Positions 5,267 to 8,475 of a stretch of 8,475 bases of DNA are shown piece by piece. The DNA comes from an uncultured Acetobacteraceae bacterium (GTDB taxonomy: Bacteria > Pseudomonadota > Alphaproteobacteria > Acetobacterales > Acetobacteraceae). The notes under the pieces are model-generated. The model saw nothing but the letters and a program-made list of their open reading frames with translations, ran no database searches and was not told where the DNA came from. The stretch lies in the NCBI GenBank assembly GCA_937874445.1, contig CALNAL010000244.1, forward strand, positions 1 through 8,475. Direction: 5' to 3'. The number at the start of each line of letters is the position of its first letter. Positions within the stretch are counted from its first letter, which is position 1. The position numbers and the translations under genes were made by a program.

Positions 5267-6793
5267 TCAGTTCAGCACGCGGCTGGGCTTGACCATGGCG
5301 GCGAGAGCGGTGGGGTCGAGTTCGGCGCGCACGCGCTCCAGAGGCATGCGCGGCGACCGGGGGCGCTCCACCGGGATGGAATGAGGCACCAGCGTGAGCT
5401 TCGGGGTGGCCACGCCGTGGACGGCGGCGCGCAGCAGGGCGGCGACGAAGGAACGGCCCCACAGCAGCGGCGTGCGGTGCTCGATGGCCCCCCACAGGGC
5501 GCGCCAGCGGGCCTGGCGCTCCTCCAGCCCCATGCGCAGCGCGGAGTCGAGCGCGTCGGCCATGGCGTCGGAATCGTGGGGGTTGACGAGCAGGGCGGCA
5601 TCGAGCTGGCGGGCGGCGCCGGCGAAGCGCGAGAGCACCAGCACGCCGGGGTCCGCGGGGTCCTGGGCGGCGACGTATTCCTTGGCCACCAGGTTCATCC
5701 CGTCGCGGATCGGGCTCACGAGGCCGACCCGGGCCTGGCGCATGAATCCGGCCACGGTGGCGCGGTCCACGGCGTGCGAGACCATGCGCAGCGGCTGCCA
5801 GTCGGGCTCGCCGAGGTCGGCATTGAGAGCCCCCGCCTCGCGGTCGAGCGCGGCACGGAGGTTGCGATAGAGCTCCACGTCCTTGCGCGACATCGCCGCG
5901 ATCTGGAGCATGGTGACATGGCCGCGCCAGTCGGGGCGCTTCTCCAGCAACTGGCGCAGCCCGGCAAGGCGCTGCAGCAGGCCCTTGGTGGGGTCGAGCC
6001 GCTCGACGCCGAGAATCAGGCGCTCGCCGTCGAGCGAGCGGCGCAGGCGGCGGGCGGCCGGGCTGTCGGCCATTTCGGCGGCGGTGCGGGCAAAGCTGCG
6101 CGCCTCGATCTCGACGGGGAACACGCCCACGCGCACGCGCCGGCCGCCGTAGAGCACCGAGCCGGACGGGCCGCGCACCGCGCCGGCCAGGATCTGCGCC
6201 GCGGCGATGAAGTTGTGGGCGTCGTTGTCGGTCTGGAAGCCGATGAGGTCGGCCGAAAGCATGTCGCGCACGAAGTCGGCCATCTCGGGAGCGGCGGCCA
6301 GCACGTCGGGGGCGCAGAAGGGGATATGGAGGAAGAAGCCGATCGGGTTGAGCACCCCGCGCGCCCGCAGCGCCGCGGCAAGCGGCAGCAGGTGGTAGTC
6401 GTGGACCCAGATCAGGTCGTCGGGCCGCAGCAGGGGCTGCAGCGTGGCGGCGATGCGGACATTGACCTCGCGATAGGTGCGGGCGTCGCGCCGGTCGTAC
6501 TTCATCAGCTCCGGCATGGTGTGCAGGAGCGGCCAGAGCACGCCGTTGGAGAAGGCGTTGTAGTAGCCTTCGTGCTCCTCGCGGGTGAGGTCGATGGTGG
6601 CGTAGTCCACTCCGCCGCTGCGCTCGATGGAAGGCGACTGCGCGGCGGCCTCGGGGACCACCGCGCCGCTCCAGCCGAACCACAGGCCGCCGCGCTTCTC
6701 CATCAGCCCGTCGAGCGCCACGGCGAGGCCACCGGCCTGGGCGCCCATGGAAGGCGCCGGCACTCGGTTGGAGACGACAACAAGGCGGTTCAT
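5267..6793 (-). CDS. otsA: Trehalose-6-phosphate synthase (GT20)
   Basis: A 508-residue cytoplasmic glycosyltransferase of family GT20 that joins UDP-glucose (or another NDP-glucose) to glucose-6-phosphate, giving trehalose-6-phosphate for osmotic and stress protection. Family motifs appear in order: VVVSNRVP (5-12, with Arg10), GGL at 21-23, GWSG at 40-43, SNGVLWPLLH (82-91), VHDYHL (130-135, Asp132), LHIPF (155-159, His156), GVERLDPTKG (262-271, Arg265 and Lys270) and PIRDGMNLVAKE (361-372, Asp364, Glu372). All substrate-binding residues I expect from E. coli OtsA are present. A C-terminal extension of about 40-50 residues, rich in Pro and Arg, follows the core. The start is supported by a perfect GAGGAGG 4 nt upstream (minus strand, 6798-6804). 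No otsB phosphatase gene lies next to it, so trehalose-6-phosphate would have to be dephosphorylated by a product encoded elsewhere. The long leader has two GC hairpins. Confidence 0.96.
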   Translation of the reverse strand: MNRLVVVSNRVPAPSMGAQAGGLAVALDGLMEKRGGLWFGWSGAVVPEAAAQSPSIERSGGVDYATIDLTREEHEGYYNAFSNGVLWPLLHTMPELMKYDRRDARTYREVNVRIAATLQPLLRPDDLIWVHDYHLLPLAAALRARGVLNPIGFFLHIPFCAPDVLAAAPEMADFVRDMLSADLIGFQTDNDAHNFIAAAQILAGAVRGPSGSVLYGGRRVRVGVFPVEIEARSFARTAAEMADSPAARRLRRSLDGERLILGVERLDPTKGLLQRLAGLRQLLEKRPDWRGHVTMLQIAAMSRKDVELYRNLRAALDREAGALNADLGEPDWQPLRMVSHAVDRATVAGFMRQARVGLVSPIRDGMNLVAKEYVAAQDPADPGVLVLSRFAGAARQLDAALLVNPHDSDAMADALDSALRMGLEERQARWRALWGAIEHRTPLLWGRSFVAALLRAAVHGVATPKLTLVPHSIPVERPRSPRMPLERVRAELDPTALAAMVKPSRVLN

Positions 6794-6818
6794 GCAACCT
6801 CCTCAAGCCTGGACGGGC

Positions 6819-6838
6819 GGGCGGCGAAAGGGCCGCCC
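6819..6838 (-). promoter_or_regulatory. Hairpin in otsA leader (7-bp stem)
   Basis: GGGCGGC at 6819-6825 pairs with GCCGCCC at 6832-6838 across a 6-nt loop. On the otsA (minus) strand it lies 15 nt upstream of the GAGGAGG ribosome binding site. It could stabilise the mRNA leader or influence translation. No T-run follows it, so it is not a classic terminator for either direction. The role is inferred from position only. Confidence 0.35.
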
Positions 6839-6875
6839 TGCGGGCCGGGCACGCACGTTAAGGCAATCTCCGGGG

Positions 6876-6892
6876 CGGCCGGATGCCGGCCG
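6876..6892. repeat. GC-rich inverted repeat upstream of otsA
   Basis: CGGCCGG (6876-6882) and CCGGCCG (6886-6892) form a perfect 7-bp inverted repeat around ATG. In RNA it would be a stable stem with a 3-nt loop. It lies about 85-100 nt upstream of the otsA start, in a stretch with further CCGGCCGG-type self-complementary sequence. It may be a leader structure or simple high-GC composition. Confidence 0.3.
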
Positions 6893-6914
6893 GCCGGGGA
6901 GCGTGGCGGCGGGA

Positions 6915-6926
6915 AGGACACGTCCT
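6915..6926. repeat. Short near-palindrome AGGAC-AC-GTCCT
   Basis: Two 5-bp arms, AGGAC and GTCCT, flank two bases, giving a 12-bp element with two-fold symmetry, about 120-130 nt upstream of the otsA start. Its size and symmetry suit a dimeric repressor site, but a 5-bp inverted repeat can arise by chance and no second copy was found nearby. Confidence 0.2.
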
Positions 6927-7084
6927 CGTGCCTCTCCCGCCCCTCGCATGGGCCGTATAGTCCAGCCGGACATGGCAAGATTGCGGCGAAGATTCCGGCA
7001 CTTTGGGGCAGAAGCGGATTCCACGCCGCAAGCCGGACCGCGCCGGGGCTGCGAAAGCCCGCGCCGCCCTGGTCCGCTCCCGAC

Positions 7085-7125
7085 ATTCCAAAAGAGCTTC
7101 GTATTCCAACGCATTGATATTCGGA
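7085..7125 (+). repeat. Direct ATTCCAA repeats in AT-richer patch
   Basis: ATTCCAA occurs at 7085-7091 and again at 7103-7109, 18 bp apart start to start, and a related ATTCGGA follows at 7119-7125, 16 bp later. The patch is the least GC-rich part of the otsA/amidohydrolase intergenic region and lies 160-200 nt upstream of the amidohydrolase ATG. Tandem sites at roughly helical spacing are compatible with regulator binding. No regulator gene is adjacent. Confidence 0.3.
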
Positions 7126-7286
7126 GAATCACCGTCCGGCGAGTCGCGCCGCGCACCGAACCGGAGGCGGAAAGGAGCGGAAGATTCGCATGGGTGGCAT
7201 CCAAGCCTGCGGGCCACGCAGGGCACACGCGGCCGTGTCGCCGCCCCCTCTTGGCAAGCCCGTCGGGTGAGAGGAAATGAAATGCC

Positions 7287-8438
7287 ATGGAACCGAAACT
7301 CGTCGAAACGCTCACCGGCTGGCGCCGCCATCTGCACGCCCACCCGGAACTCTCCCTCCAGGAACGCAACACCGCGGCCTTCGTCTGCGACCGGCTGAAA
7401 GAGCTGGGCATCCCCTTCGAGGCGGGGGTGGGCGGCAACGGCGTGGTGGCCACGCTCACCCGCGGCGCCTCCAACCGCAGCGTCGGCCTGCGCGCCGACA
7501 TGGACGCGCTGCCCATCCTGGAGGCGACCGGCCTGCCCTACGCCTCCAGCCACAGCGGGGTGATGCACGCCTGCGGCCACGACGGCCACACCACCAGCCT
7601 GCTCGGCGCGGCCGCCCTGCTGGCCGCGGACCCCAGCTGGAACGGCACGGTGCGGCTGATCTTCCAGCCCGGCGAGGAGGGCTACGGCGGGGCCGAGGCG
7701 ATGCTCAAGGACGGAGTCCTGGAGCGATTCCCGATGGAGCGGGTGTTCGCCTACCACAACTGGCCGGGACTGGAGGCGGGCACCATCGCCGTGCACGACG
7801 GCCCGGTGATGGCCGGCGGCATGCGCATCCACATCGTGCTGGACGGCCGCGCCTCCCATGCCGGCATGCCGCATCTCTCGCATGATCCGGTGGTGGCGAC
7901 CGGACACGTGATCGTGGCGCTGCAATCCATCGTGGCACGCAACGTCGATCCGCTCGAATCGGCGGTGGTCACGATCGGCATGGTCCAGGCCGGCACCGCG
8001 CCCAACCAGGTTCCCGCCCAGGCGGCCCTGCACGGCACCGCCCGCTTCTTCCGCCCGGCGGTGGAGAAGCTGCTCGACGAGTCCATCCACCGGGTGGTGG
8101 AAGGCATCGCCGCCACGATGGGCGTGAAGGCCGAGATCGACCTCTCCGACCGCGTGCCGGCCACCGTCAACACCTCCGCCGAAGCCACGCTCGCCGCCGA
8201 GGCGGCGGCCGAGGCGGGGCTCACGGTGCGCCGCGACCTCGCCCCGGCGATGACCAGCGAGGATTTCTCGCATTTCCTGCTCAAGCGCCCCGGGGCCTTC
8301 CTGTGGGTGGGCAACGGGCCGGTGGAGTCGGGCACGGGGCTGCACAACCCCCGCTACAACTTCAACGACGCGATCCTGCCGTCCGCCGCGACGGCGCTGG
8401 CCGCGGCGGCGAAGCGGGCCCTGCGCGAAGGCGTCTGA
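7287..8438 (+). CDS. M20-family amidohydrolase (HipO/AmaA-like N-acyl amino acid hydrolase)
   Basis: A 383-residue metallopeptidase-like amidohydrolase of the M20D type, the usual length of hippurate hydrolase and N-acyl-L-amino acid amidohydrolase. It opens with RRHLHAHPELSLQE (13-26). Metal ligands and catalytic residues are visible: HACGHDGH (94-101, Cys96 and His98), PGEEG (128-132, catalytic Glu130 and ligand Glu131), His157 in YHNWPG and His353 in LHNPRYNFND. The inserted dimerisation domain spans about 175-285 and contains GRASHAGMPHLSHDP (187-201). There is no signal peptide, so it is cytoplasmic. The ATG at 7287 keeps the family's normal N-terminus. The nearest purine-rich site, GAGAGGA (7269-7275), is 11 nt upstream, a little far. 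ATGs in the other two frames occur at 7277 and 7282. The enzyme likely releases an amino acid from an N-acyl or aryl conjugate; the specific substrate cannot be read from sequence. Confidence 0.95.
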   Translation: MEPKLVETLTGWRRHLHAHPELSLQERNTAAFVCDRLKELGIPFEAGVGGNGVVATLTRGASNRSVGLRADMDALPILEATGLPYASSHSGVMHACGHDGHTTSLLGAAALLAADPSWNGTVRLIFQPGEEGYGGAEAMLKDGVLERFPMERVFAYHNWPGLEAGTIAVHDGPVMAGGMRIHIVLDGRASHAGMPHLSHDPVVATGHVIVALQSIVARNVDPLESAVVTIGMVQAGTAPNQVPAQAALHGTARFFRPAVEKLLDESIHRVVEGIAATMGVKAEIDLSDRVPATVNTSAEATLAAEAAAEAGLTVRRDLAPAMTSEDFSHFLLKRPGAFLWVGNGPVESGTGLHNPRYNFNDAILPSAATALAAAAKRALREGV

Positions 8439-8446
8439 CCCGCCAG

Positions 8447-8475
8447 CCCGGGGGCCTCTACTCAGGGCCCCCGGG
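8447..8475 (+). terminator. Strong hairpin after amidohydrolase gene, at window edge
   Basis: A perfect 10-bp stem, CCCGGGGGCC (8447-8456) with GGCCCCCGGG (8466-8475), and a 9-nt loop TCTACTCAG. It starts 8 nt after the amidohydrolase stop, so an intrinsic terminator is the natural reading. The T-run expected after the stem would lie outside the window and cannot be checked. Confidence 0.7.

Larger units (their letters stand above)
6794..7286. promoter_or_regulatory. Divergent otsA/amidohydrolase intergenic region (493 nt)
   Basis: No gene is supported here; the open frames crossing it have low-complexity Arg/Pro/Gly-rich products and no ribosome binding sites I trust. The region must hold promoters for otsA (leftward) and the amidohydrolase (rightward). 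The otsA-proximal part is very GC-rich and contains two hairpins. Around 6954-6959 there is an isolated TATACG on the minus strand, a possible otsA -10, but no good -35 at 16-18 nt. The patch 7080-7130 is clearly AT-richer than its surroundings and carries repeated ATTC elements, making it the most likely operator or promoter zone for the amidohydrolase. Confidence 0.5.

Noticed and set aside
7046..7060. GGGCT/AGCCC stem in the otsA-amidohydrolase intergenic region
   Set aside because: A 5-bp stem with a 5-nt loop is expected by chance in GC-rich DNA; there is no T-run and no link to a gene end.
5381..7117. 578-codon antisense open frame opposite otsA and its leader
   Set aside because: His/Gly/Val/Glu-rich composition is typical of the complement of GC-rich coding DNA. 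The opposite strand encodes a complete OtsA with all motifs.
6858..8345. 495-codon antisense open frame opposite the amidohydrolase
   Set aside because: Same pattern of antisense low-complexity sequence; the + strand carries the complete M20 active site.
1..8475. Search for defence systems, retrons, CRISPR, transposons or integration sites
   Set aside because: No reverse transcriptase, nuclease, transposase, integrase, tRNA or regularly spaced repeats could be found on either strand; every sizeable stretch is accounted for by metabolic, transport or regulatory genes.

Overview
The window is a GC-rich, densely coded stretch of a bacterial chromosome. High GC at third codon positions, the OtsA type and the ornithine-cyclodeaminase-like protein suggest an alphaproteobacterium, perhaps Rhodospirillales. 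This is a judgement from protein style only; no rRNA or other marker gene is present. I see no tRNA, rRNA, CRISPR array, insertion sequence or phage gene.

Layout, left to right. (1) Positions 2-577 (+) hold the 3' two thirds of an ornithine cyclodeaminase/mu-crystallin family gene, cut by the window edge. (2) Positions 591-1493 (-) hold a LysR-type regulator, convergent with the first gene and divergent from the next. (3) Positions 1698-5245 (+) look like one transcription unit of four genes: a cytoplasmic type I sulfatase, an anion:cation symporter family MFS transporter, and two small DUF202 membrane proteins resembling E. coli YidH and YidG. The YidH-like gene starts at a GTG that overlaps the transporter stop, and the YidG-like gene follows 3 nt after it. 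(4) A compact hairpin at 5245-5262 marks the convergent boundary with (5) otsA, trehalose-6-phosphate synthase, at 5267-6793 (-). (6) A 493-nt intergenic region (6794-7286) separates otsA from (7) a divergent M20-family amidohydrolase at 7287-8438 (+), followed by a strong hairpin at the right edge.

How the genes may work together. The LysR regulator, sulfatase and transporter look like a small module for taking up and desulfating an organic anion. The MFS protein keeps the Asp-Arg (TM1) and Arg/Glu (TM4) residues of sugar-acid/H+ symporters, and the sulfatase has no signal peptide, so import before desulfation is the simplest reading. The YidH/YidG pair next to a sulfatase and transporter resembles the gene content of the E. 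coli yidG-yidH-yidI-yidJ-yidK-yidL region, with a different transporter family and regulator. otsA and the amidohydrolase appear functionally separate.

Most of the window is ordinary metabolism. The item most worth follow-up is the recurring link between DUF202 pairs and sulfatase/transporter modules. Many long alternative-frame and antisense open frames exist here, but they are best explained by high GC.
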